64,000 nt of DNA. Origin: Pseudomonas paraglycinae. GTDB taxonomy: Bacteria; Pseudomonadota; Gammaproteobacteria; Pseudomonadales; Pseudomonadaceae. Below, piece after piece: positions 16,663-25,469 of this stretch. Each line of letters starts with the position of its first letter. Position 1 is the first letter of the stretch. The stretch covers positions 1 through 64,000 of the forward strand of contig NZ_BQHR01000024.1 of assembly GCF_021601625.1 (NCBI RefSeq), in the 5' to 3' direction. The notes under the pieces are model-generated. The model was not told the DNA's origin. It saw only the letters and a list, made by a program, of their open reading frames with translations, and ran no database searches. A program made the position numbers and the translations under genes.

Positions 16663-17438
16663 TTAAGCTCCGGAAAACGCGCGGTGCCGCTCATACCGGC
16701 GAGCAAGCCTTTGGCTTCGGGGAGTGTTGCGACCAGCAACAGGGTCTGACTGCCCTCATCGATCCGCGCACCGAGGCGTTTGACCGTGGCGTCGATAGCC
16801 TGACCGGTTTCATCGGGCACAAAGCTGAACGACTGACCGGGCTTGAGCCTGGCCATCCAGCGCGACGGCACCAGCAGATGGATTTCCAGGGTGCGGTTGT
16901 CGACCACATCGAGCAGCGGTGCACCGGCCGGCACGCTTTCGTAGCGTTGCACCTTGCGCTCGACCACTTGCCCGTCGAATGGCGCAACCACGCTGCAGCG
17001 TTTGACCTGGACTTGATAAACCTGAGATTGCGCCTGGGTCTCGCTGACCTTGGCTTCGGCCCGGGCCACTTCGAAACGCCCGACGGAATTGAGCGCCGCC
17101 AGTTGCCGGTTGTGCGCCAGCTCTTCACCGGCGCCACGGCTGGCGGCTTGCGCGGCGTTCAACTGGGCCTGATAAGCCGAACAGTCGAACCGCGCCAGGG
17201 TATCGCCCTTCTTGAACGACTCGCCCTCGCTGAACGGCAACTCGATAATCCGCCCCGACAACTCACTGGCCAGCGTCGCCTGATCCCGCGCCCGCAACAC
17301 CCCGCGCGCTTCACTGCTGGCCGACGCATTCGCCGCCCCGCCGTTATCCAGCAGCGGATCGTCTGGCGCGGGCGTTTGAGCCTGAACTGCACACGTTACA
17401 AAGGTCAATCCGACAACCCAACCACGAAAACGCCGCAT
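16659..17438 (-). CDS. Short periplasmic adaptor (RND/HlyD type)
   Basis: 259 residues with a Sec signal peptide (MRRFRGWVVGLTFVTCAVQA). Barrel-sandwich halves are readable: ARDQATLASELSGRIIELPFSEGESFKKGDTLARFD, a helical hairpin, then CSVVAPFDGQVVERKVQRYESVPAGAPLLDV, followed by a beta-barrel domain. It is shorter than typical RND adaptors (about 350-400 residues). GGAGTAACGGTT precedes the ATG. First gene of the four-gene operon (adaptor, GAF-HlyD, M50, GNAT). No inner-membrane RND pump accompanies it, so a link to the HlyD/M50 pair is more likely than drug efflux. Confidence 0.85.
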   Translation of the reverse strand: MRRFRGWVVGLTFVTCAVQAQTPAPDDPLLDNGGAANASASSEARGVLRARDQATLASELSGRIIELPFSEGESFKKGDTLARFDCSAYQAQLNAAQAASRGAGEELAHNRQLAALNSVGRFEVARAEAKVSETQAQSQVYQVQVKRCSVVAPFDGQVVERKVQRYESVPAGAPLLDVVDNRTLEIHLLVPSRWMARLKPGQSFSFVPDETGQAIDATVKRLGARIDEGSQTLLLVATLPEAKGLLAGMSGTARFPELK

Positions 17439-17521
17439 AACCGTTACTCCCTGACGGATGCTCGGAGTCTACGACAGCGGGGATTAGCGTCAAGCGAAAG
17501 GCCATCATTCGGGTGGGAGAA

Positions 17522-18973
17522 TCAACGCTGCGCCATCTCCCCCACCGGATACACCGACTCCCATCCCCCACCCAACGCCCGGTACAACCCGACCATCGCC
17601 AGTGAAACGCCGGTGGAGCTTTCCACCCATTGTTCCTGGGTGGCGAGCAGCGCGCCTTGCACGGTGAGGACGTTGACGAAGTCGACCACGCCTTCGACGT
17701 ATTGCTGTTGTGCGGTGCGCAGGGCGATCTGGTTCTGGCGCACGGCTTCGGCGAGGCTGTCGCGGCGGCGCTGGCTGGCGTTGTAGGCGGTCAACTGGTC
17801 GTCGATTTCGTGCCAGGCGCGCAGGACGGTCTGTTGATAACCGATCGCCGCTTCCTGCTGCTGGGCTTCGCGCAGTTGCAGCATGCCGCGCAAGCGGCCG
17901 CCGTCGAACAGCGGCAGGCTGAATTGCGGGCCGATGCCGAAGGCGCGTGAGCCCCAGGAGCCGAAATCACTGAGCTGCATGGCTTGCGAGCCGAGGTTGC
18001 CGGACAGGGTGATGCGCGGATAGAAATCGCCCTTCGCCACGCCAATGTTGGCGGTGGCGGCATGCAATCGGGCTTCGGCCTGGCGGATGTCCGGGCGGCG
18101 TTCGGCCAGTTGCGACGGCAGGCCGATGGCGACGGTCAGCGGCGACTGCGGCACCGGCGCATCTGTGGATAACTCTTTCGCCAGCGCCTGCGGCGGTTCG
18201 CCCATCAACAGGCTGATGGCGTTGATCAGTTGCGCCTGACGTTGTTCCAGTGCCGGCAGTCGCGATTCGATGGCCGCCACTTGCGCGGCCGCTTCGGCGA
18301 CGTCGAGATCGGTGGCCACGCCGTCGTTGAGGCGCAGTTGCGAGAGCTTCAGACTGTGCCGTGCGACATCGAGGTTCTGCTCGGTGACGGCGCGGGTGTT
18401 CTGCACGCCGCGCAGTTGAATGTAGTTCTGCGCGGTGTCCGCGAGTACCGCCAACAGCACGCCGCGACGGTCGTTTTCCGCGACTTCGAGATTGGCGTCG
18501 GCGGCTTCGGTCTCCCTGCGTACGCGCCCCCAGAAGTCCAGCTCCCAGGAGGCGGAGAAACCGGCATCCCACAGGTTGAAGGCAGAATCGCCGTTGTGCC
18601 CGGACGGGTCGTTCAGGCCCTCGCCGCTGTTGCGTTTGCGTGCGTAGCTACCGGTGGCGGCAGTCGTAGGATAGCGGTCGGCGCTGATCACCTGACGGGC
18701 AGCGCGGCTTTGTTGCAGACGGCTGCTGGCCAGTTGCAGATCGAGGTTGCTGCGCAGGGCGCGCTGGGTCAGGGCCGAGAGTTGCGCGTCGTGAAAGACT
18801 TCCCACCAGCGCTCGTTCAAAGGTTCGCTGACAGCCTGGCTGACGGCAGTTTTTGACGGTTTTGCCCACTCGGCAATCTGCGTGGCTTCGGGTTTCTGGA
18901 AGTCCGGGCCGACGGTGCACGCCGCCAGCGCCGACAGACTCAGGACCACTGTCAGGGAATGAAAGCGCTTCAT
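17522..18973 (-). CDS. NodT-family outer-membrane efflux lipoprotein
   Basis: 483 residues. The signal peptide ends in the lipobox LAAC (Cys19), followed by TVGPDFQKPE, the conserved start of OprM/NodT channels. Two internal repeats of the TolC-like helical barrel are visible (RALRSNLDLQLASSRLQQSRA and LAERRPDIRQAEARLHAATANIGVAKGDFYPRITLSG). It overlaps the EmrA-like gene by four bases and forms the outer-membrane exit of the tripartite pump. It could in principle also serve the adaptor operon 83 bp downstream on the same strand, which lacks an outer-membrane channel of its own. Confidence 0.92.
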   Translation of the reverse strand: MKRFHSLTVVLSLSALAACTVGPDFQKPEATQIAEWAKPSKTAVSQAVSEPLNERWWEVFHDAQLSALTQRALRSNLDLQLASSRLQQSRAARQVISADRYPTTAATGSYARKRNSGEGLNDPSGHNGDSAFNLWDAGFSASWELDFWGRVRRETEAADANLEVAENDRRGVLLAVLADTAQNYIQLRGVQNTRAVTEQNLDVARHSLKLSQLRLNDGVATDLDVAEAAAQVAAIESRLPALEQRQAQLINAISLLMGEPPQALAKELSTDAPVPQSPLTVAIGLPSQLAERRPDIRQAEARLHAATANIGVAKGDFYPRITLSGNLGSQAMQLSDFGSWGSRAFGIGPQFSLPLFDGGRLRGMLQLREAQQQEAAIGYQQTVLRAWHEIDDQLTAYNASQRRRDSLAEAVRQNQIALRTAQQQYVEGVVDFVNVLTVQGALLATQEQWVESSTGVSLAMVGLYRALGGGWESVYPVGEMAQR

Positions 18974-20040
18974 CGCTGTGTCACCTCACGCACCGACGTC
19001 GCCGAGCTTTCGGTGTCGATGCTCGCCTCCACCGACATCCCCACCCGCAAGCGTTCGGCCAGCGGCTGGCCCGGATCCAGCAGGACCTTCACCGGAATCC
19101 GCTGCACGACTTTGGTGAAGTTGCCGGTGGCGTTGTCCGGTTTGACCGCCGCGAAAGTCACGCCGGTCGCCGGGGCAATGCTCTCGACGCGGCCGGTGAG
19201 GGCTTCGCCGCCGAGGCTGTCGACCCGCACCACAACGTCCTGCCCCGGCTGCACATCGGTGAGCTGGGTTTCCTGGAAGTTGGCGACCACATAGGCCTGC
19301 TTCAGCGGCACCACCGCCAGCAGTTTGCTGCCCGGTGTCACATAGGCGCCGACCCGCACGGCGCGCTCGCCGATCATGCCGTCCTGGGGCGCGGTGATGC
19401 GCGTGTAAGACAGCTCGAAACTAGCGATTTCCAGCGCGGCCTGAGCGTGTTTCAAACTGCCTTCGGCGGCATCGCGCTGCGCCGTCAGAATCTCGACCTG
19501 TTTACGTTCCGCCGCCAGTTTCGCGGTGGCCGTGTCCAGCCGCGCAGAGGCCTGATCGATCCGGGTGCGCGCCTGTTGCGCGTTCTGCACGGTGCCGGCA
19601 CCGACGCCGGCCAAGTGGTTATAGCGGTTCAATTCCTGCTGGGCGAAGGCCATTTCAGCCTTGGCCGAAACCACCGACGCCTGCGCCTGAGCGATCACCG
19701 AGGTCTGGCGCTCCAGCGTGGCCCTGGCGTTCTGCAATTGAGCGCGGGCGACCAGGGTTTGCGCATCGGCGGCCTCGGCGGCGGCGCGCAGGTCGCGGTC
19801 ATCGATCAGCGCCAGCAACTGCCCGGCCTTGACCTGCTGGTTGTCTTCCACCAGCACCTCTTTGATGAACCCCGCCACACGCGGCACCACCAGGGTGAAA
19901 TCGGCAGAAACGAACGCATCGTTGGTGTTCTGCTGAGTGCGCTTGCCGAACAGGCCGGGCATCGCCAGATACACCAGCACACCGACCGCCAGCGCAGCGG
20001 CCACAGCCACCGCGAGTTTCTGCTTTGCTTGAGTCGTCAT
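18970..20040 (-). CDS. EmrA-like membrane fusion protein
   Basis: 356 residues: a short cytoplasmic start, one transmembrane helix (about 6-27), then a HlyD/EmrA periplasmic adaptor with VVPRVAGFIKEVLVEDNQQVKAGQLLALIDDRD, a long coiled-coil hairpin and YTRITAPQDGMIGERAVRVGAYVTPGSKLLAVVP. It connects the EmrB-type pump 18 bases upstream to the NodT channel with which it overlaps. The set resembles EmrAB-TolC/FarAB-type drug or fatty-acid efflux; substrate unknown. Confidence 0.92.
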   Translation of the reverse strand: MTTQAKQKLAVAVAAALAVGVLVYLAMPGLFGKRTQQNTNDAFVSADFTLVVPRVAGFIKEVLVEDNQQVKAGQLLALIDDRDLRAAAEAADAQTLVARAQLQNARATLERQTSVIAQAQASVVSAKAEMAFAQQELNRYNHLAGVGAGTVQNAQQARTRIDQASARLDTATAKLAAERKQVEILTAQRDAAEGSLKHAQAALEIASFELSYTRITAPQDGMIGERAVRVGAYVTPGSKLLAVVPLKQAYVVANFQETQLTDVQPGQDVVVRVDSLGGEALTGRVESIAPATGVTFAAVKPDNATGNFTKVVQRIPVKVLLDPGQPLAERLRVGMSVEASIDTESSATSVREVTQR

Positions 20041-20058
20041 AAGAACCTTCTATTTCAG

Positions 20059-21594
20059 TCAGGTCGGCGCGCGCGGCGGGAAGATCCGCGTCGGCAGCCA
20101 GAAAATCAGCAGGATCAGCGCCACCGCGACGCCGGCCATGCACAGATAAAGATCCGAAGAAGTCAGCACCACCGCCTGTTCGTGCAGGCGATGGGCGAGG
20201 CCGGGGTCATTGCTCGCGACCAACGGCGAGTTGCCGAGACGATCGACCAGCATCGTCGAGTGAAAATGCAGGCGCGAAGTGGTCAGCGCTTCGATCACGC
20301 CAGTGGCGACCACCGCCGCCAGGCCTTTCACGGTGTTGAACCAGGCCGAGGCAAACGGCCCGTCCTGCGGCTGGATGCTGCCGGTCGACAGCATCAGCAA
20401 CGGCAGCACCGCCATCGGCTGGCCGAAAATCTGCAGCCATTGCAGGACATAGAAATCGTCGCGAATCCATTCCGAGGTCAGCTGCGAGCCGCCCAGGCAC
20501 GACAGCGTCAGCATGCTCAAACCGATGCCGAGCACCCAGCGGCAATCGACCCAACGCAGGTTGCACAACGCCGCCACCAGCGGCAGCGCGATCAACTGAG
20601 GTAACGCCGCGATCAGCATGATCGGCGCGGTCTGTACCGGCCGGTAACCCTGCACCTGAGCCAGATAACTCGATGGAATCAGCACCACCGCCAGCAGCAC
20701 CACCAGCACGCCGGCCAACGTCATCAGCGCGAACGACAGGTTACGAATGCCGAGCATCTGCAACTTGAAGAATGGAATCGGCTGCGACCATTCATTGATC
20801 AGAAACGCCACCAGCAACAGCGAACCGGCGCCGAGCAAAGCGCAGATCAGGTTCGACTCGAACCAGTCCAGGCGATTGCCCTGCAGCAGGCCGATCACCA
20901 GCATGCAGATCGCCGGAAAGCCCAGCAGCAGGCCTTTCCAGTTGAATGACTTGAGGCGTTCCAGACGCAGCGGATCCTGCGGCAAGCCGTACGCAACAGC
21001 GGCCATGGCGATCAGGCACGGCACGATGATTTGCCAGAACGTCCACTGCCAGCCGACGTACTCAGTCCACAGCCCGGCCAGCGGCGTACCGAGACCAGGG
21101 CCGAAGGTAGCGGTCAGGGCATAACCGGCGAGGCCATACAGTTTGATATTGGCCGGTAGGAAACGCAGGGCAACGGTCATCAGCATCGGCGGCAGCGCAC
21201 CGCCGGCCAAGCCTTGCAGGATGCGCATCAGCAGCAGGCTTTCGTAGTTCGGGGCGAACGGGCAAAGCACCCCGAGCAGGGTGAACACGCCGATGGCGCA
21301 CAGGGTGAAGCGACGAAGGGAAAAGGTCACCGAGCACCACGGCGCGAACGCCATGGCCGCCACCGAGGTCGCGGTGTAACTGGCGACCAGCCAGGTGCCT
21401 TCGTCGTAACCGATGCTCAGGGCGCCGCGAATGTCGGCCAGGGCGACCTTGGTCACCATCTCGTTGAGACCCGACACCAGCACCGCCAGCAGCACACCGA
21501 CCAGACCGATGATGATCCGCGCCCCGAACACCGGTGGCGCGGCTGCCATCGGAGCGGTAGCGGCAATCGGTGCCGTGACCGTCAGGGATGTCAT
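20059..21594 (-). CDS. DHA2 family MFS efflux pump (EmrB-like)
   Basis: 511 residues with about 14 hydrophobic helices, the layout of DHA2 proton-driven drug exporters. LMRILQGLAGGALPPMLMTVAL and GYALTATFGPGLGTPLAGLW resemble motifs of EmrB helices 4-5 (the latter motif C-like, marking antiporters). The ATG follows CCGGAG ten bases away. It opens the emrB-emrA-nodT operon. The LysR gene lies 102 bp upstream on the same strand and is a plausible regulator or read-through neighbour. Confidence 0.92.
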   Translation of the reverse strand: MTSLTVTAPIAATAPMAAAPPVFGARIIIGLVGVLLAVLVSGLNEMVTKVALADIRGALSIGYDEGTWLVASYTATSVAAMAFAPWCSVTFSLRRFTLCAIGVFTLLGVLCPFAPNYESLLLMRILQGLAGGALPPMLMTVALRFLPANIKLYGLAGYALTATFGPGLGTPLAGLWTEYVGWQWTFWQIIVPCLIAMAAVAYGLPQDPLRLERLKSFNWKGLLLGFPAICMLVIGLLQGNRLDWFESNLICALLGAGSLLLVAFLINEWSQPIPFFKLQMLGIRNLSFALMTLAGVLVVLLAVVLIPSSYLAQVQGYRPVQTAPIMLIAALPQLIALPLVAALCNLRWVDCRWVLGIGLSMLTLSCLGGSQLTSEWIRDDFYVLQWLQIFGQPMAVLPLLMLSTGSIQPQDGPFASAWFNTVKGLAAVVATGVIEALTTSRLHFHSTMLVDRLGNSPLVASNDPGLAHRLHEQAVVLTSSDLYLCMAGVAVALILLIFWLPTRIFPPRAPT

Positions 21595-21696
21595 GCAAGC
21601 AAACTCCGGAGGGAAAAATACCGGAGCATGTTAGTAGGGCTTAGTGCTGACGAAAATTGACTTATTGGCAGCTTATAAGTGCGCCAGACGCAATCG

Positions 21697-22614
21697 TCAG
21701 GGCTGTGCCGCCAGCCAGGTTTCGTCGCAGCAGGTCTTGAGGGTTTCACGCAGCCAGCGGTGGGCCGGATCCTTGTCGAAACGCGGGTGCCAGGCCTGGG
21801 TCAGCATCAGGGTCGGCAACGGGACCGGCAGATTGAACGAGCGCAGCTTCAAGCCCAGCCGCCGCACGCTGAGCAGCGCTTCCTTGGGCACCGGCAAAAT
21901 CAGGTCGGAGTCCGGCAGGGCGAACATCGCCGCGTGGAAACTCGGCGCAATCACTGCCACCCGTCGCTCCAGCCCCAGGGCATTCAAAGCGGTGTCGATG
22001 GGCCCACGGGCGATGCCCCGGCGGGACATGCTGATGTGGGAAAAACCGGCGTAACGTTCGGCCGTGATCTCGCCATCCAGCAGCGGATGATCCTCGCGCA
22101 CCAAGCCGACGAAGTGGGTGGAAAACAGGTTCTGCACTTTGACTTCCGGCGTCACCGGGCGGGTGTTGCTGACACTCAGGTCGATCCGCCCTTCGCGCAG
22201 GGCTTCATCGTCGCCATCACCTTCGGGAACGAAACGCAACTCACAGTGCGGCGCCAGTTGATCGAGGGTGTCGAACAGCTTGCCGCCGTACACACCGACG
22301 AAGAAGTCGTTGGCGCGAATGCTGAAGCGCCGGCGCAACGTCCCCAGTTCCACCGCATCGGCCGAGCGAAACAGCAGCGCCGCCTGCTCGACCACATCGC
22401 GCACCTGCTCGCGCAGCTCCAGGGCCTTGGGCGTCGGCACCAGGCCGCGACCGGCGCGCACCAGAATCGGATCGCCAATGGCTTCGCGGATCCGCGTCAG
22501 CGTGCGGCTCATGGCCGCCGGGCTGAGGTTCATCCGCCGCGCGGCGCCGACCACGCTGCCCTCGTCGAGCAAGGCGTCGAGGGCGACCAACAGGTTCATG
22601 TCCGGGAGTTGCAT
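21697..22614 (-). CDS. LysR-family transcriptional regulator
   Basis: 305 residues from the ATG at 22614; a GTG 12 codons earlier is less likely because the family helix-turn-helix begins about 20 residues after the chosen start. The winged helix (MNLLVALDALLDEGSVVGAARRMNLSPAAMSRTLTRIREAIGDPILVRAGRGLVPT) is typical, with a periplasmic-binding-like effector domain after it. It lies 58 bp downstream of the ABC permease and 102 bp upstream of the efflux operon, all on one strand, so either could be its target. LysR genes usually diverge from their targets, so the regulon is uncertain. Confidence 0.92.
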   Translation of the reverse strand: MQLPDMNLLVALDALLDEGSVVGAARRMNLSPAAMSRTLTRIREAIGDPILVRAGRGLVPTPKALELREQVRDVVEQAALLFRSADAVELGTLRRRFSIRANDFFVGVYGGKLFDTLDQLAPHCELRFVPEGDGDDEALREGRIDLSVSNTRPVTPEVKVQNLFSTHFVGLVREDHPLLDGEITAERYAGFSHISMSRRGIARGPIDTALNALGLERRVAVIAPSFHAAMFALPDSDLILPVPKEALLSVRRLGLKLRSFNLPVPLPTLMLTQAWHPRFDKDPAHRWLRETLKTCCDETWLAAQP

Positions 22615-22672
22615 GCTGAGCACTCGTGACCGATCAGGATTGATTCGCACGCAATGCTAGCAGATCAGAAAA

Positions 22673-23539
22673 TCAGCGCTGCATCCCCCAGCGTTTCACC
22701 GTCACCCGCTCCAGCGTGTCGAATACCAGGTTCTCCACCAGCAGACCGATGAGGATAACCACCGCCAGACCGGCAAACACCTTGTCGGTGTACAGCTCGT
22801 TGCGGTTCTGGAAGATGTACCAGCCCAGGCCGCCCTTGCCGCTGGTGGCGCCGAACACCAGTTCGGCGGCGATCAGGGTACGCCAGGCGAAGGCCCAACC
22901 GATTTTCAGCCCGGCGAGGATCGATGGCAGCGCCGCCGGAATCAGGATGAACAGCACGAAGCGCATGCCCTTCAAGCCGTAGTTGCGCCCGGCCATGCGC
23001 AGGGTTTCCGAGACGCCGAGAAACCCGGCGTAAGTGTTCAACGCCAGCGCCCACAGCACCGAATGCACCAGCACGAAAATCAGGCTGTTCTGCCCCAGGC
23101 CGAACCACAGCAACGCCAGCGGCAACAGCGCAATCGCCGGCAGCGGGTTGAACATCGAAGTCAGGGTGCTGAGCAAGTCCCGACCCACCTGGGTCGAAAC
23201 CGCCAGCGTGGTCAGAGCGAAGGCCAGGACGATGCCGATCAGGTAACCCTTGATCAGCACCACCAGCGAGATCCACACCTTGCCCAGCAGCTCGCCGCTG
23301 AGCAGGCCGTCGTACAGCGCATGACTGGTCTGCAAAAAGCTCGGCAGCAACAGGTCGTTGTTTTGCACCCGGGCGACCACCTCCCAGAGCACGGCGAGCA
23401 AAATCAGGATCACGCTTTTGCGCAGCCAGCCCTGTTGCCACAGGCGCTGGCCCAGCGGCAGCTCGCGCTCCACCGGGACGCTGGTCAGCGGTTGCAGATC
23501 GTTTTCGAATTCTTGACGTACGGATGATGAATGGCTCAT
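22673..23539 (-). CDS. ABC transporter permease, sulfonate/nitrate type (SsuC/TauC-like)
   Basis: 288 residues from the ATG at 23539, which has GGAGG 8 bases upstream. About six helices with the EAA-like loop AGRNYGLKGMRFVLFILIPAALPSILAGLKIGWAFAWRTLIAAE, typical of the TauC/SsuC permease family. It forms the membrane channel of an importer with the ATPase and binding protein encoded directly upstream. Confidence 0.92.
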   Translation of the reverse strand: MSHSSSVRQEFENDLQPLTSVPVERELPLGQRLWQQGWLRKSVILILLAVLWEVVARVQNNDLLLPSFLQTSHALYDGLLSGELLGKVWISLVVLIKGYLIGIVLAFALTTLAVSTQVGRDLLSTLTSMFNPLPAIALLPLALLWFGLGQNSLIFVLVHSVLWALALNTYAGFLGVSETLRMAGRNYGLKGMRFVLFILIPAALPSILAGLKIGWAFAWRTLIAAELVFGATSGKGGLGWYIFQNRNELYTDKVFAGLAVVILIGLLVENLVFDTLERVTVKRWGMQR

Positions 23540-23559
23540 CGGGCAATCCTCCAGGCGGC

Positions 23560-24420
23560 TCAATAAGCGATGCGGATATCGGTGAAATCCAGTTCGCGCT
23601 CGGCTTCCGGCGACTGCCCTTCATCGAACAGCAAACGGTGAATGCGCCGTGCCGACTCTTGAAACGCCACGCCGCCAAGGCTGTGCAAATCGTATTGATG
23701 ACTGTGCACTTCCGCCCTCACCCGGCCCGGGTGCGGCGATAACAGCAGGATGCGATTGCCGACCACCAGCGCTTCTTCAATCGAGTGGGTGACGAACAGC
23801 AAGGTGAACCGCACCTCCTCCCAGAGCAGCAGCAATTCCTCCTGCATCTTGCGGCGGGTCAGGGCATCCAGCGCGGCGAACGGCTCGTCCATCAGCAGGA
23901 TTTTCGGCTGCATCGCCAGCGCCCGGGCAATCGCCACCCGCGCTTTCATGCCCCCGGACAAGGTGTGCGGATAGGCATCGGCGAACGCCGCCAGACCGAC
24001 TTTTTCCAGATAATGCAGCGCGCGCTCTTCGGCTTCCTTTTTCTTCAGCGTGCGCGAAGCCAGCAGCGGAAACATCACGTTCTGTTTGACGGTTTTCCAC
24101 GGTGGCAGTTGATCGAACTCCTGAAACACCACGATCCGGTCCGGCCCCGGCGCATCGACGCGCTGGCCTTGCAGACGGATCTCGCCCTCGCACGGCGCTA
24201 TGAACCCGGCGACGGCTTTGAGCAAGGTGGATTTACCGCAGCCGGAAGGACCGAGCAGCACGAAGCGATCCTGTTGATCGACTTCGAAACTGACCTGATG
24301 GGTGGCCCGCACGACGCGCTGCGGCGTGCGGTATTCGAGGCTGACCTGGTCGACCGCCAGCAGCGCTTGCGCGGTGGCGATCGGGTTGCTGGCCGCGTGG
24401 CCTTGCAAAGGGGCGTTCAT
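23560..24420 (-). CDS. ABC transporter ATP-binding protein, SsuB/TauB-like
   Basis: 286 residues from the ATG at 24420, which has GGGGAGC nine bases before it; the frame is open further but overlaps the binding-protein gene. Walker A GPSGCGKST near residue 55, Q-loop VFQEFDQLPPWKT, signature LSGGM, Walker B ILLMDEP and switch VTHS are all intact. It is the energy-coupling subunit of the adjacent importer. Confidence 0.93.
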   Translation of the reverse strand: MNAPLQGHAASNPIATAQALLAVDQVSLEYRTPQRVVRATHQVSFEVDQQDRFVLLGPSGCGKSTLLKAVAGFIAPCEGEIRLQGQRVDAPGPDRIVVFQEFDQLPPWKTVKQNVMFPLLASRTLKKKEAEERALHYLEKVGLAAFADAYPHTLSGGMKARVAIARALAMQPKILLMDEPFAALDALTRRKMQEELLLLWEEVRFTLLFVTHSIEEALVVGNRILLLSPHPGRVRAEVHSHQYDLHSLGGVAFQESARRIHRLLFDEGQSPEAERELDFTDIRIAY

Positions 24421-24425
24421 GTCGA

Positions 24426-25451
24426 TCAGCTCCCCTGCAACGGTTTGGCGTCCTGGAAGAAGTAGTCCTTCCACGATTCGGGTTTGTTCTTGATCGCGCC
24501 GACGCGGTAGAGGAATTCGGCGAGCGGGTAGGTGTTTTTCGGCGTGACGCTGAATTCGAACTGCGGGTTGTCGATGATTTTCAGCAACGCGGCGCGGTCG
24601 ATCTTGGCCTTGGTCACGCGGATGTAGGTGTCCGCCGCCGCGCCTTTATCGTTCTGCGCAAATTGCGCGGCTTCGGTCAGCGCTTCGACAAACGCCTTGT
24701 AGGTTTTCGGGTTCTCGTTGCGGAATTTCTCGGTGGCGAACAGCACGGTCGGCGAGTTCGGGCCGAGCACGTCATAGGAGTTGAACACCACGTGCACATT
24801 CGGATTTTCCAACGCCTGATCCTGGAACGGCGGGTTGGAGAAGTGCCCGGTCAGCTCGGTGCCGCCGGCAATCAGCGCAGCGGTGGCGTCCGGGTGCGGA
24901 ACGGCGATGGTGTACTTGTCGAGGCGATTGAATTCCTTGTCGCCCCACTGCTTCGCCGCCGCGTATTGCAGGAAGCGCGACTGCACGGAAACGCCCACTG
25001 CCGGCACCGCAATGCGGTCCTTCTCGGTGAAGTCGGCGATGGTTTTGACCTTGGGATTGTTGCTGACCAGGTAGTACGGGAAGTTGCCCAGCGAGGCCAC
25101 GGCTTTGACGTTCTGCTTGCCGTGGGTGCGATCCCAGATCGTCAGCAACGGCCCGACACCGGCGCCGGCAATGTCGATGGAGCCGGAGAGCAACGCATCG
25201 TTGACCGCCGCGCCGCCGGACAACTGGGTCCAGTCGACCTTGATGTCGAGCCCTTCCTGCTTGCCGTACTTCTCGATCAGTCCCTGATCGCGCACCACAT
25301 TGAGCAATAAATAGACAATACCGAACTGCTCGGCGATGCGGATTTCACCTTCGGCGTGGGCCGCGGTCGGCGCCAGCAGGCTGCCGGCGATCAGGCTGAA
25401 ACCGAGGCCGATTGCCGCTGCCAGCGGCGCGAATGGAAGACGTTTGGACAT
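24426..25451 (-). CDS. ABC transporter substrate-binding protein (sulfonate/taurine type)
   Basis: 341 residues with a Sec signal peptide ending in AHA. The mature protein begins EGEIRIAEQFGIVYLLLNVV and contains LSGGAAVNDALLSGSIDIAGAGVGPLL, typical of the NMT1/SsuA-like clade. It delivers the ligand to the permease from the periplasm. Pairing with a TauD-type dioxygenase suggests a sulfonate, sulfate ester or other small organic acid, but ligand identity cannot be read here. Confidence 0.9.
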   Translation of the reverse strand: MSKRLPFAPLAAAIGLGFSLIAGSLLAPTAAHAEGEIRIAEQFGIVYLLLNVVRDQGLIEKYGKQEGLDIKVDWTQLSGGAAVNDALLSGSIDIAGAGVGPLLTIWDRTHGKQNVKAVASLGNFPYYLVSNNPKVKTIADFTEKDRIAVPAVGVSVQSRFLQYAAAKQWGDKEFNRLDKYTIAVPHPDATAALIAGGTELTGHFSNPPFQDQALENPNVHVVFNSYDVLGPNSPTVLFATEKFRNENPKTYKAFVEALTEAAQFAQNDKGAAADTYIRVTKAKIDRAALLKIIDNPQFEFSVTPKNTYPLAEFLYRVGAIKNKPESWKDYFFQDAKPLQGS

Positions 25452-25469
25452 GATCGGATCTCCGGCAAA

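Noticed and set aside
14821-16749. 642-codon plus-strand frame across the M50 and HlyD genes
   Set aside because: Shadow of the well-supported minus-strand genes; low-complexity Gln/Arg/His-rich translation.
18853-20604. 583-codon plus-strand frame across nodT and emrA-like genes
   Set aside because: Shadow frame with no domain; the minus-strand genes are clear.
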